Positions 34,737-47,625 of a DNA stretch of 64,000 nt are shown here, one piece after another. A program made the translations under genes and the position numbers. The stretch's first letter is position 1. Each line of letters begins with the position of its first letter. Origin of the DNA: Chlorops oryzae (Eukaryota; Arthropoda; Insecta; Diptera; Chloropidae); the NCBI GenBank assembly GCA_020466095.1, contig CM035808.1, forward strand, positions 45,517,393 through 45,581,392, given 5' to 3'. Under the pieces are notes generated by a model, which was not told where the DNA came from, did no database searches, and saw nothing but the letters and a program-made list of their open reading frames with translations.

Positions 34737-37618
34737 TCTCTTTTTTTCTTTTTTTTCTTTCTTTAAAATAAAAGTTTTTAGCATTAGAGGTTTAATACTT
34801 AAAATTTTACTACGTATAACGAGATGACCCGCAAAAACGTCTGACCCTATTCTGCGTATTCCAAAAATTTCCAACTTAATCTGAATGGAAAAAAACTAAA
34901 CTTTTTTTTTGGAATTGGTCACATGATTTTTTTTTTTGTTTTATATCAGTTCCACTATGAAATATTTAAGTTTTCTGATTTCTTCATTTTTAACACGTAA
35001 TCGCTCGGCGAATACTGGAGCATTGCTCTTAGTGTTAAAGAGCCGAAATGCTTCACATGCACAGGGCATTTAAAGGGAAATGCATTAATGCAACAAGTTC
35101 AAAATATAAAAGAAAGATAATTCTGCTGCTCGGCTTTGCTCTGCTGTAATTAAATAATTTTGAAAAAAAGCCTTTTTTTCAGTAGCACAAACTGATTTGA
35201 TTGAGATTTCTTAGTGAGTCAAGCCCAATTTTGAAATTAAGAGGACACAAAATTAATTATTATGGCATTAGGATCAATTAAAATGCAGTGTACTCTCTCC
35301 TTACAGATAATTTTCTTAAACGGACACTTTTTGGGAATGTTCTAGTAATCGTGTTTCTCCAATAGCTTCCACTTAAGCGGACTTATTTTTCGGTCTCGGA
35401 CTTTTTCGACCCACTGCAATGCCTTCAAATGCCAACTTTCAAATGCATAGTAAAAAATATTCAATACATACAAACATATAGAAACAGTTCCAATGAAAAG
35501 CGTAGTTGATTGAAATTGGTCTCATATGTTTGTATGAGTTGAATATTAGCGGCATCGATTCTTCCACTATTGGAAGCAAGGCATTTGTTTTCTTAATAAA
35601 AAATGAGCTTTTAATCAAATTGGGAGAATCTTTTTATACATATCTGAAGATGAATATTTGAATGAAAATGCCTCGCACAGTGGGAAGAGACTCCCACCTC
35701 AAGGCGATTAGAAGAAAGTAGCAGAAGACCTGAGCAGATGAAGGCAGGCCATGAATTAGGCAATAGTTCATACTGGACTGTAGAGCCGAGAAAAGTAGAA
35801 CAAGTAGAAGTTAATCCCTCACAAGCATGAACACAGATACGCATATAGATTTTGACCATGGGGAGAATGTGTCTTCACAACGTAAGAGATTTCCTCTCGA
35901 CACTCCGATTGAATTCTGAAAGACAACACAGACGCACAGCCCCTCAAAAAATTCTCCATTCTCTGGATACTGTTGATGGGTGTTAAAATTTCCTGAGAAA
36001 AAATAAAACAACGACAACAAGGAGAAGGGAATTTCAATGAACTTCAACGAAGCGTGCCTTAAGCTGCATATCACCGACAGTTGGCTTTAGTTGAGTGTCG
36101 TTGCTGCCGATTGCCGGCTGGCGGCTGGCTGATGGCTGTTGCCTGCTGGCGGCTGGCGTTGGTGTAGTGGATTTGTTGGATTTGCTGGCAGCAATGCGTG
36201 TCATGTACTGATGACTTCAACTGTCGGTATGGTCGAGTAGCTGTGTCTGTCCGGCTGGTTGATTGCCAAGGGAAGGCAATATACGCAACCGATTTACAAA
36301 AACTAAAAAACAAAAAAAAAAGGAGTCGTTCGAAGGGTGATATAGTCTGACTACTTTGCATATTTGTGTAAGAGAAAGAAAATCAAGTGATTGCAATTTA
36401 AAATAAAACCCATTCGAAGTTGTACTCGTCCTCATGAACTGCGTACTGCTTGCTGGAGAATATGGTTGAGAGTCTAGCTATGGTGGCTCATTTGGAATCA
36501 AGTCATTCGGTGCAAACAAAATATTTTTCTTTTAATATGAATTGCATCTTAGTGATTGATTAATTGTTATTTGCCTAGCATGGGTTATTTATAAAATTTA
36601 TGCATTATTGCCCTAAGTTTATCTATCTTGATGATCTGACATAAAAACGAGTTGAATGAAGAAAAAATGTATTTTTTTTTTAGAAAAAACATAAAAAATA
36701 ATGAAAACGAGAAACTTGTTCTTCATAATATAAAAGAAAAAGGATTTTTCTTTTATTGCACGTCCTCTTATGAGAAGAATTATTCCAGTCGTAATAAATT
36801 TTCTATTTTATTTCCATAATTAAGATGGATTTAGCTTGCTACTTGGCAAAACAGTTTAACTTTTGTTATCTCATATTAAACATAATTCTTTTTCTTTTTC
36901 CCATTTCGAAAAAATGTAGAGAAATTTTCAAAACTTTTACTTTGATGGCAAAAAATCATTGAAACTGCAAATAAGCAAAAAAATTTTATACGCCTAAAAA
37001 GGGCTGAAAAACTGCATCCATTTTTTTTTTCGGAAATACAGCATTTCAGTGGAAAAAATTTTTCTGCTAACTCTAGCCTTGTAACTCCTCAGGGTTGCAT
37101 TTTAGACCCCTCTCTCATACGAGTTGTTGTTCACAATGTCCCGTTCTCCAATCCTATGAAGAAGAGTACTGTAGGACGGAACACCCTATATATTTATTTT
37201 CGAGATCACCGGACAATATTGAACTGTTCGAAAAGAAAGAGAAGATTCAACTCAGAAAGGAAAAAAAAAAATAAATAAATAAAACCAAAATGATTTGAAA
37301 GCAAGAACAAAAGAATCGCTTGTTCTTGAAGAGATCAATTTCCCGAGTACTTTAATCAAAGGGACGACAGAATATAGTTTCCCTGGTCATTTGATTTGAA
37401 TGCCGCTTTCATAAATTAAACTAGAATAAATCAACAATGTATCCACTATCATAGATTCATAGCAGCAAATGTATGAATGCATATATACGTATGTAGGGTG
37501 CATATATACGAAGACGTTCAGGACTGACTTTCATTAGTTTTCTTCTGAATCTAGAAGCCCATTTTTCGGCACCAGGAAGAGCAGTTTCCTCTTGCGGAAA
37601 TCGATCCAAAAAACAGTC
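34737..37618. other. gene-free region with one TE fragment and a CA/GC-richer block
   Basis: At 35286-35435 a fragment related to the nested pogo-type MITE is visible (cagtgtactctctcctta, then 'aagcgga' motifs). At 36.07-36.30 kb the minus strand reads CAGCA/CCAGCC-rich sequence resembling an untranslated exon or triplet-rich enhancer. Frames of 72-103 codons here are unsupported. No gene called. Confidence 0.35.
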
Positions 37619-37834
37619 AGCCCGATTCTAAATATTTCTGGGGAATTTTTCCCTCCGGACTTGAAAAAAACTATTCAATTCTTTTCACACTGGGAAGGGA
37701 ATATAGAGGGAGCAAGAATTTTGAATATTTTTAAACAAAAGTCTTAGAAGAAAAGTTAAAGATGACTTCCTTTTTCCGCGGAGAAAAATTTCTAGGGAAA
37801 AAATTCACTGAGAATATTCATTTATAATAGGGCT
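37619..37834 (+). mobile_element. MITE family M2, copy 1
   Basis: Ends agcccgattctaaatatt and aatattcatttataatag, then ggct, form inverted repeats. Related copies lie at 39.32 kb and, in reverse, at 52.33 kb, sharing inner phrases such as 'tttctagggaaaaaattcac'. About 216 bp, non-coding. Confidence 0.65.
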
Positions 37835-39320
37835 GAATATGTTCTCTGTTCACTTTTGTGGGCGTGGTCGAAGGAGGAAGTCTAGAATAACTTTTTCTTT
37901 CAAACATTTCCTCTGCACAATTCTTTCAAAGTCGATAGCTGCATGTCTTTGATGAAAGACCTGTCAATTCGGACAATCAGACTGACGGATAGAATTGTGG
38001 TCATAACTAGTTTCGATTCTGATCAATGATAAACGTACATAATTGTGTCTCCGGATTAAAAGCGAAAAAATCATTGGAACAATTAATGATACAATTTTTT
38101 TCTAGGAACTAAATCTTTTTGTCTTCGATTCCGCTCAATCATGGATCGATTGGTTGCAGTCAAGACTTAAAGGATTAAATGAAAACGTATTGATCTTGCG
38201 TACCAGATAAGCGGACATAACTAAAACGTTTTTTGCATTCAGAACCGTGAAAAATTCTCCCAGAAACAATAAATCTTTGTGCACATGCGGAACCACGAAT
38301 GTCGAAGTTTTTTTTTTTTTTTTTTTTTTTTTTTGATTTATGTTGACTTCAATTAAATTTGATAAATTCAATGCAGTGCAACAAAATTGATTTTCGCGAT
38401 TAAAACGTTTGATTTCGTTCGATTCGTTAACAATGCCATTTGTCAAAATGGGCTAACAAGTTGATCGCTTAGACACCTCAAATGTACGTTATCCGCACCT
38501 GTATATGTGTATGTGCTTTTTTCAAATTTACTCAGACGCTTTGTTTACCTTCTGATCGAATCGGAATAGTGAAATAAAGAACTATGGGCAATTATCGAGA
38601 CAGTGTCGTACGTAACACGGCAAGTGCTAACTTTTTTCTTGCGCAATTGTGTCTATAGGGGAAATTTATACGTTCGTTTATTTAAACAAAATAGTCACGT
38701 TAATTATGTATTTGCATATTGATTTTGAGGGAAATGTCAGAGAGCTTTTGAGAACATCACTCGTGAGCGAAGTCAAGCGTATAGCAAACATAAAGTTGAA
38801 TTAATTGAGTTCAGTGTACCCAGTTTTTTTGTGCAGGCCCCCATTTAGGGGGTGCCAAGTCGGGAAAATGCCCAGAGCGGTGCTGTGAGGGGCGGCATTT
38901 TTACATAGAAATTCGAAAACTATGCACCAATGGTGCCATCATAGGGGGCGGCAAATATTGCTTTTGCCCAGAGCAACAAAAATGCTGAATCGGGTCCTGT
39001 TTTTGTGAAATAATCTTAAAAGGCATAAGGTTTTTTGATGGGCCTGTGGGAGTCCTTCAATTCAAGGGCTTCTTTGTGAGGAATTTCATATTCAAAAAAT
39101 ACAACTCATAGGCAGATCAAAATAAGTAAGACTTTATAAAATTTTGATCGCATAGCCCAGAAGATTCTACCAATTTCGTTATTTCCACTTTCTTGTGCGA
39201 GATCAGTTCAAAAGGTCTTAGATGTTTGGGTAAATTACCCTTAAAAAATATTTCATTCTTAGTGAAGCATAGGTACATATTTCAAGAATGAGAAGTCTAT
39301 CAGCCTGATGCTAACTATTG
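37835..39320. other. gene-free spacer
   Basis: Includes a 24-nt poly-T run near 38.31 kb. No supported gene. Confidence 0.35.
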
Positions 39321-39321
39321 T

Positions 39322-39494
39322 CTCCTATTCTAAATACTTGGGGAAGCGAACAAAAAAGTAGCAAGAATTTCGAAAACTTTCAAGCAAATAGGAACAGACT
39401 TTCCCTTTCATTGACAGATAGAATACCTGCGTCTTTTTTTCGCATTGAAACATTTCAAGGAAAAATTTTTCCAGAAAATATTCATTTAGAAACG
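39322..39494 (+). mobile_element. MITE family M2, diverged copy 2
   Basis: Ends 'tattctaaatacttggggaa' and 'aaaatattcatttagaaac' match M2 termini. The interior keeps 'tttcaaggaaaaatttttcc'. The 92-codon frame across it is incidental. Confidence 0.45.
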
Positions 39495-41431
39495 TACTCT
39501 ATAAGAATTAAACAGATTTCTGGGATATATCAATGGAAAGATTACTTCGATTGGTATAAAGAAAGCTTTAGCATTTGCGGTAGAGATATGATTTGAGATG
39601 GACAGATCAAGTTTATAGGTAGGGATCAAGAATATTCACACATTTTTGCATCCTTGAAACTTATTCCGACCATTGGTGTCATTTTTCACAGCCTTATTTA
39701 AAACTAATTCAGTGTTGCTGACCACGGAAATCGCCCCCATTCATTTATCTAAAGAAAAGTTTTTATTGCTATAGGTAAAAACGACCTTTTTGGTTAATTT
39801 TAACATTTTTGTTTACATAATTGATAATGAAAATATCTAACCTTTAAAATGCTATATCATTTGTTCTGATCGATACCTCAGTTATTGAACGACAGACAAC
39901 TAAAATGGCAAAAAATTAAATTTTCAAACATATTTTCCTTTTTTACGAATTTCATTCTTATTTTTGAGTACTATAAAGTTGTTTGTTTACTTATCATATG
40001 AAGGTCTTTTGTTTAAAGTATATAAAAAATTTACTTTATCAAAATCGGTTGAGAAACATCGGACTTATGGCTTATCAGGCGAAGGCGCGCGAACTCTGTC
40101 CAAGCGAAAAAACCAATTCATGTAAGACTATTGTAAAAGCGCAAGTAGCTATAAAAGAAACTTTTTTCTCGCATGCGATTTTTTAGCGTGTTCCCTTTTT
40201 CAATTGCATAAATAACCAATAGTTTTAACGGCTGTCAACTTAAGACTTAAACAAGTTTGAAAGTGATTAAAAATTTATGTATTTTGCATTTATCTTTTTT
40301 TTTTTTTGCAATGCGAAATTGTCAATAAAAATTAATTTTGACAAATTCGATGCGCTTATCGAGTTGAAGAGGACGCACGATCGATGCGAATGTAATGAGA
40401 GACAGCAGTAAAAATCAAAAGTCATTAATTTAGGTTTCCCATCAAAAGTGCTCAATCAATGAGAGAAAAATTAAAAATCATAATGGAAAACCTTATCGCC
40501 GCACAATCTTTAAGGTACGATTTCGAAAGTAAATTCCATGCGAATTCGTTAAATAAAAAGGCCTTCGCTTTTTGTAGGCACATGTTTCGAAGAAAAAAAA
40601 AAACATTCTCCCGATAAGACTGCATGAATGTCAACAAGTTTATTTACTTTCGTTAATAGGAACTTTTAATTATAAAATACATACTGAGTAGTGTGTTATA
40701 AAACATCAAATAGACTCGATTCGTCCAAGTCAAAGGGCTCTGTTATGAAAAAGGGCCGTCTCAGTTACAGTAATTTATAAATGACTAAGTGAATTTTAAT
40801 CAAATATTTCAGCGTATTTATTACGAATCGCTCGTCTTGGAAGCACTACAGATAATTGTACCTACCTACATACATATATGTACGTAGGTAAATATATATT
40901 TACATATTTTCTGTGGGTTTGTATTGTTGAGCGACGAATATCGAGACTTCGCACTTAACGAAGAAGCGAGAGAAACTCACTCGCCAATTGAAATTGATTA
41001 AAAAATTCAGTTCATTCGATTGTTTCGCGTTGCATTGCGACATGGATACTTCAATAGCAACGACGACTCATGGCAATTAATTTGTATCAATACAAAAGAA
41101 TTATAAACCCTTTCGCGTCCGAAGCTGTTGCGGGAACATGGGACACTTATACTTTTGAGACCCAATCAAATAGAAGGAATGGAAAGCTCGGGCGCTTCTT
41201 GAGCGATCAGAAAATTCCCGGGTAATTGATAGAATAACAAACAAAAATGACTAATCTTATGAAAAACACGTACAACAGTATGAAGTACATGAAGGCAAGA
41301 AAGGGTTAAAATCGCTTGCAACATAAATGCAATTAATAGGGAGCCAAAGTGTTGCTGTAATATTTAACAGAGGCCAACAATGGATACTTGATGCACATCA
41401 ATCAAGTCTAAAAGAATATTTCTAGATATAG
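39495..41431. other. gene-free spacer with one TTAA-like palindrome
   Basis: No supported gene. 'aaaccctttcgcg' at about 41105 and 'agaaagggttaa' at about 41300 are inverted and may bound another TTAA-type MITE of roughly 200 bp. Confidence 0.35.
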
Positions 41432-42422
41432 TGTGAGGGAGAAAGAGGGTTAGAGAAAGTGAAAGAGGAAGAGAGAAAAAGGAAGAGAGAGAGAGGAAGA
41501 GAGAGAGGAAGAGAGAGATGAAGGGAGAGAGAGGAAGAGAGAGATGAAGAGAGAGAGAGGAAGAGAGAAAGAGAAAGAGGAAGAGAGAAAGAGAAAGAGG
41601 AAGAGGAAGAGAGAAGAGAAGAAGAAGAGAAAGAGAGAAGAGAAGAGGAAGAGAGAGAAGAGAGAGAGGAAGAGAGAGGAAGGAAGAGAAAGAGAAAGAG
41701 AAAGAGGAAGAAGAGGTAGAGAAAGGAAGAGAAGAGGAAGAGGAAGAGAGAGAGGAAGAGAGAGAGAGAGAGAAGAGAGAGGAAGAGAGAGAGGAAGAGA
41801 GAGAGAGAGAGAGAAGAGAGAGGAAGAGAGAGAGAGAGAGAGAAGAAGAGAGAGAGAGAGAGGAAGAGAGAGAGAGAAGAGAGAGAGGAAGAGAGAGAGA
41901 GAGGAGAGAGAGAGGAAGAGAGAGAGGAAGAGAGAGGGAAGAGAGAGAGGAAGAGAGAGAGGAAGAGAGAGAGGAAGAGAGAGAGGAAAAGAGAAAGGAA
42001 GAGAGACAAAGGAAGCGAGAGAGAGACACAGAGAATGAGAAAGAGAGTGAGAAAGAGAGAGGAAGAGAAAAGGAGTGAGAGAGAGAGAGGAAGAAAAAGG
42101 GTAACAAGAGTGAGATAAACAGAGAGAGAAACAAAGAGAGAAAACTGAGAGAGAAAGAGATAAAAAGAAAGAAATAGAGGGAGAAAAGAAAGGGAAGAAA
42201 GAGAATATGAGATAATAGAGAGAGAAAATGAAGAGATAGAATAAAGAGAAAAGAGGAAAGAAAGCGAGAAGAGAGAGAAATAAGAGATAGATAGAGAAAA
42301 GAGAGAGAAGAGAAAAAGGAGAAAGAGAGAGATGTGAACGGGGGAAAGAGAGATAGAGTAAGAGATAGATAGTCAGAGAGATAGTGAAAAAGAGAAAATT
42401 AGAGAGAGATTGTGGTAATCGG

Positions 42423-42469
<47 letters not shown>

Positions 42470-42525
42470 CTGAGCGAGAGAGAGAGAAGAGAGAAAGAGG
42501 CTGAGCGAGAGAGAGAGAATAAGAG
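41432..42525 (+). repeat. 1.1-kb polypurine (GA) microsatellite tract
   Basis: The plus strand is almost pure A/G: GAGAG, GGAAGAGAGA and AAGAGAGA units, with interspersed T or C only toward the 3' part. Ends in a clean (GA)n at about 42427-42462, then a doubled 'gaggctgagcgagagagaga'. Frames on both strands (Ser/Leu on minus, Arg/Glu/Lys on plus) are artefacts. GAGAG is the core site of fly GAGA-factor-type proteins. Confidence 0.9.
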
Positions 42526-44349
42526 CGATACAGAAAGTAGCGATGTGATAGCTTACATCTAATTCCTGTTATTATGGCCTTAAAGTGTAACTCGTAAAAA
42601 TTCGACATCAAAGAAAACAAGAACAGCCTTACGGTTTTATGTGCCATCTTTTTATTCTAAACAGTCATAAAATCTTCTCGAGAAATTCTAAACAAAATTA
42701 GCTTCATTTCACAAAGTGAATAGGAATATTTAACCAAAACGTTTTGAGCACCACAGATTCAGAAAAAAAAAAACAAAAGGAAAACACATGAATGACATTC
42801 GTGAAAAGGGAAAAATAAAAATAAAAGAAAAATTAGAAATGCACTTCCACATGAAATCTATCACGTATGACGGACTGCACGTTTCATGCTTTCTCTCTAT
42901 GCATCCCCAGAGAGTTGGTGATTCCATGGAATCAAATCGAATAGAAAGCCAAAGAAGAAGAGTTTCGGAAAACCCAAAAATCACATATGGAAATTTGAGA
43001 CCACTTCAAATGGAGCGGTTAATCTCTTCAAAAAAATTAGAAAAAAGAGGGCAGTTTATTGTACTAATTCCGTTGGTACGTTTGTTTTCTATTTTTCGGC
43101 AGATATAGGTACTTAATTTTCAAAAGTCACTTCAAACTTAATGACTTCGCATTGGAATTATGACATTTGAGCAGACTGCGTGTGGTGTTTGTTAGGACTC
43201 GGCGCATCCAACCGCTTTGAAGTGATTTCGAAATGAATAATTCTCTTCTTTTTTTTTATTGGAAAACGAACCATAAATATGACAATTATTCTTGAGATAT
43301 TATGGTATTACGAAATGGCTGAAATTTGAGACTAAATAAATAACTTTTATGCTGGAATGGTGGGAAGTGCATGAAGTCTTTATTCACGCCTATATTTGAC
43401 TGTGTTATCATAAAGCCACAATAAAATATGTTGGGTAGAAAATGTCAAAAATAAAAACCTTGAAACCTTAAATAAAATCCTCTTTCAATTTTCTTACTTT
43501 GGAGCCTCAGCTATGAGCGCTGAAGGAGTCATATATATGGACTCATTCGATGTATATGAATCGGATTCATACAAGAAAGGAAACAGGCCCCTACAAAATT
43601 CTCACAAGAGCTCCGACTACGAAATAAGATTCATATATGACTGCTTAAGAACTCAGAATGTTTGCGGAGAAAGAAAACAAACTTTTAATAAAAGAGCCAT
43701 TTTTCAGTGGTAACGAGATTGGACTTATGCCAGCCTTACACTTTTTCCCAATCGTTTGGCTTTCCCTACAATTTCATTCATTGAGGAATAAAAATTCGCA
43801 AAAGTCTTGAACAACGCTCTCTATCGAGAGAGTATGTATCTGTAATAACGATGCTCTGCTGAACGATGGGCAATTAGTGCAAGGCTGGTATTATTTAAAA
43901 ATCAAAAATTTTTATTGAATGCGAATTCACATCGTCATTACTAATCGTTATTCAGAAAAATGTAAAAAAAAGTCTAAAGACTGTATTTCAGGGTATGCAT
44001 AAAGCTATATGCTGCGAATTCATGTGTGGCTTTTGAATTTGTCATCATTGAACATGTATAATTTATTATATTATTTCATCGTGATTTCCTATGACTTAAA
44101 ATGTCCAAAATATTTTTGAGATTAGGGTCGTTATCTTCAACTCGGTTTAAGAACTTCGAAAGTCTAAATTGTCGTATATATTCATTTAGTCTTCATGCCA
44201 GTTTAACTCAATCAAAAACCTTACCTTTATTTAAATTTTTCAAAAATGTTCATATAAATTAAATAAGCCTGGCTGAAACTCTACGAAAAACTATAATTAG
44301 TTTCACAGTTCATTAGTATCACAGTTTCAACCTTCAAAAAGTTTAAATT
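42526..44349. other. gene-free spacer
   Basis: No supported gene. A frame of 106 codons at 42788-43108 (plus) lacks domain or splice support. Confidence 0.35.
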
Positions 44350-44540
44350 ATGATGGAAGACTATGAGCCTTAATGTAACGTGGAAGGCAACTTACGATGC
44401 GAGAGGATATGGGTTCAACTCCCAGCTCGGACGTGGATGTTAACTGTGTCGTTTTTTTTTTCTGTTCCTGTTTTTCTTTGTGAGGCCTAAGTGTATCATC
44501 TTTGGTGGCAGCCACACTAACCAACCAACCAAACAACGTG
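44350..44540 (+). mobile_element. tRNA-derived SINE, copy 1
   Basis: Contains a box-B-like T-arm, tggg-ttcaact-ccca, at about 44408-44424. It ends in 'ggtggcagccacactaacc' and an (AACC)n tail. The same layout, with box B, 'ggcct(a/t)agtgt' and 'ggtggcagccac', is found reversed at 50.5-50.7 kb. It has no protein frame. Confidence 0.6.
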
Positions 44541-46330
44541 TAAGGCATATCAACGTTCCAAGGTTGTCTGCTTGCTTATTACAAAATCTAATAAAAAACG
44601 GAGATGAGGCCACTGTCTGGGTACAATTTCTTCTCATGACCATCAATATTTTTGGACTAGCAAAGGATTCCCGACACTCCTATTTCTTATATAAATTTCG
44701 GAAACTTTTAATTCGAAAATCCTTTTTTCGATATGCAATCTCATAACTCCGGTACGACGAAAACACTTAGTTTCATACCGTTTAAAAAGGTCTTTAGTCA
44801 ACGCGAAACAATTTCTCTTTTGAGCAATTTCAAGCGATCATTTCTCATTAAAAAAGAAATACAAACAAAATTTAAACAAAATGTTTCCTTACAAGTTTTC
44901 AGCGCGAGCATAAATTTTCACTGATTTCGTGTAAGCTTCCATGCATCCGACAAGATCACACATGACCTAGCGTGTAACAAAGTTGCCAATTGCTAAGGTC
45001 AAAAGTCATGTGAAAGTATTTTAAATTTACGATTCTGCCAATATTTGCATTTTCAACAAATGAAATAATTAAGAAATCCGATACCATCGTATCGTTTCCA
45101 CCTTATTCGATTCGCACAGCACTCTCTGTCCGCGATCTGATTGAGCCTTAAAGTCATATGCAAATAAAAAAAGTAAAATAAAAATAATATCTGGTCATGC
45201 CGCTGGCAAGAAGTATTAATTATGGCGCCTGTGTCGTGTCTTGCATAAACTATCCAACTATCGACTAAAATACTACATACATACATACATACATATCCAT
45301 AGGTACACACACATATCGAACGCAATTGAGAATTAGAATTTTAAATAGGAAAATGCTTCGCCCTCAACACTCCATAGCAGTCGACGACGGCGACAACAAC
45401 AAAAACATCTGTTTGACTACGCAAAAGATGATCGTGATTCGAGTAAGGACATCAGACTCGTGAAACTTTGCAACTTTTCAAATAGGCTCAAGGTGTGCCT
45501 CCGGAGAACCTCAAACGATTCCGTGTCTCTCATATTGCTTTATCATTAGGAGTAGTAGTAAAAAAAAAGAAAGAAATAATAATAAAAATAAAAAATTAAA
45601 TAAATACACACAACAAAATGGGTGGTACATATGTTCGACACGACAATAAATTCTCTTATCGGAAGGTTTTCATTATTTTCAATTAAAAAGCACGTTGGAG
45701 TGATGAAAAGTGACGAAATTACAACGACACGATAGAGTGGTTCTTTTTAAAGTGTTTACCTAGTCATGGGTCAAAACACTAAGAGCTCTGTAAACATTGG
45801 CCTTGAACAATTTTCCTCAATCGAACTTGGATTATCGAACGCATTTTAGTTAATCGGTTCAATGCAAAGAATCGAATAAATCAAAAAGATTTGTTTTTTT
45901 GTATTTTTAAATCGTGCGAGGAATTGAAAGTTAATTTAAAATGTATTAAAATTTATGGGGAGACAATTTATCAAAAGCGTGTCCCCTCGATTTGATTGTC
46001 GTTTTAGACATGAATTTTTACTTGTGATTTTTTTATATTATTTTTTTGTTCATTTTTATTTTATATATTTTAGTTTATTTTTTATGTGTACTTATATCCA
46101 ACCATTAAAATCGCATTACACGCCCTCACATCGTCTGGTTTAATTATTGCTTCAAACGTTAAGCTATGAAATGGCATGTCTTCGTTATTCAAGCAGAAGG
46201 CGAAGTATTAGAGTAAGAATTATTTTGAATGATTTAACCTGAATTGAAGTTCACACTTCAGAAAATGTATATTCGATGCTTTGACATCAAGGCAAATCGG
46301 TGAGAAAGTCGATCAGATTGACTTCGATAA
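44541..46330. other. gene-free spacer
   Basis: AT-rich, with a short (ACAT)n run at about 45279-45296. No gene supported. Confidence 0.35.
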
Positions 46331-46343
46331 ACCAAGTTCTCTT

Positions 46344-46518
46344 CTTGTCTCTCTCTATCTTTGTCTCTACCTCTTTCTCTCTTTTTCTCTTTTTCTCTTT
46401 TTCTCTCTTTATCTTTTCCTCTCTGTCTCTCTTTATGTCTTTTTCTTTTTCGCTCATTTTCTCTTTCTCTCTCATTTCTCTCTCATTTCCCTCTCACTCC
46501 CTCTCTCATTCTCTCTTA

Positions 46519-46549
<31 letters not shown>

Positions 46550-47625
46550 TCTCTCACTCATTCTCTCTCTCATTCTCTTTGCCATTCTCTCTCTCATTCT
46601 CTCTCTCATTCTCCCTCTCATTTCTCTCTTCTCATTCTTCTCTCTCAATCTCTCTCTCATTCCTCTCTCATTCTCTTTCATTCTCTCTCTCATTCTCTCT
46701 CTCATTCTCTCTCTCATTCTCTATCTCATTCTCTCTCTCATTCTCTCTCTCATTCTCTCTCTCATTCTCTCTCTCATTCTCTTTCTCATTCTCTCTCTCA
46801 TTCTCTCTCTCATTCTCTATCTCATTCTCTCTCTCATTCTCTCTCTCATTCTCTATCTCATTCTCTTTCTCATTCTCTCTCTCATTCTCTCCCTCATTCT
46901 CTTTCTCATTCTCTCTCTCATTCTCTCTCTCATTCTCTCTCTCATTCTCTCTCTCATTCTCTCTCTCATTCTCTCTCTCATTCTCTCTCTCATTCTCTCT
47001 CTCATTCTCTCTCTCATTCTCTCTCTCATTCTCTCTCTCATTCTCTCTCTCATTCTCTCTCTCATTCTCTCTCTCATTCTCTCTCTCATTCTCTCTCTCA
47101 TTCTCTCTCTCATTCTCTCTCTCATTCTCTCTCTCATTCTCTCTCTCATTCTCTCTCTCTTCTCTCTCTCATTCTCTCATCTTATTCTCTCTCTCATTCT
47201 CTCTCTCATTCTCTCTCTCATTCTCTCTCTCATTCTCTCTCTCATTCTCTCTCTCATTTCTCCACTCTCATCTCATTCTCTCTCTCATTCTCTCTCTCAT
47301 TCTCTCTCTCATTCTCTCTCTCATTCTCTCTCTCATTCTCTCTCTCATTCTCTCTCTCATTCTCTCTCTCATTCTCTCTCTCATTCTCTCTCTCTCTCAT
47401 TCTCTCTCTCTCATTCTCTCTCTCTTTCTCTCTCTCTCATTCTCTCTCTCATTCTCTCTCTCATTCTCTTTCTCATTCTCTTTCTCATTCTCTTTCTCAT
47501 TCTCTTTCTCATTCTCTCTCTCATTCTCTCCTCATTCTCTCTCTCATTCTCTCCCTCATTCTCTTTCTCATATTCTCTCTCATTCTCCCTTTTTTTTCTT
47601 TCTCTCTTCTCTCTCTTTTTGGAAA
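46344..47625 (+). repeat. 1.3-kb polypyrimidine tract of 12-bp CATTCTCTCTCT units
   Basis: Imperfect CT-rich sequence resolves from about 46.66 kb into a 12-bp unit, CATTCTCTCTCT, repeated almost without change between about 46.91 and 47.15 kb and again at 47.28-47.39 kb. Variants (CTATCT, CTTTCT) are themselves clustered, indicating unequal exchange or slippage. The long Ser/Leu/His frames in all three plus frames (over 420 codons each) come from the absence of stops in the unit. Confidence 0.92.

Noticed and set aside
36071..36361. Gln/Ser/Thr-rich minus-strand frame of 96 codons
   Set aside because: CAGCA-rich sequence resembling an untranslated region; no hydrophobic or domain structure and no splice partner.
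41364..42134. 256-codon Ser/Leu frame (minus) and Arg/Glu/Lys frames (plus)
   Set aside because: Pure GA-tract translation without any other protein feature.
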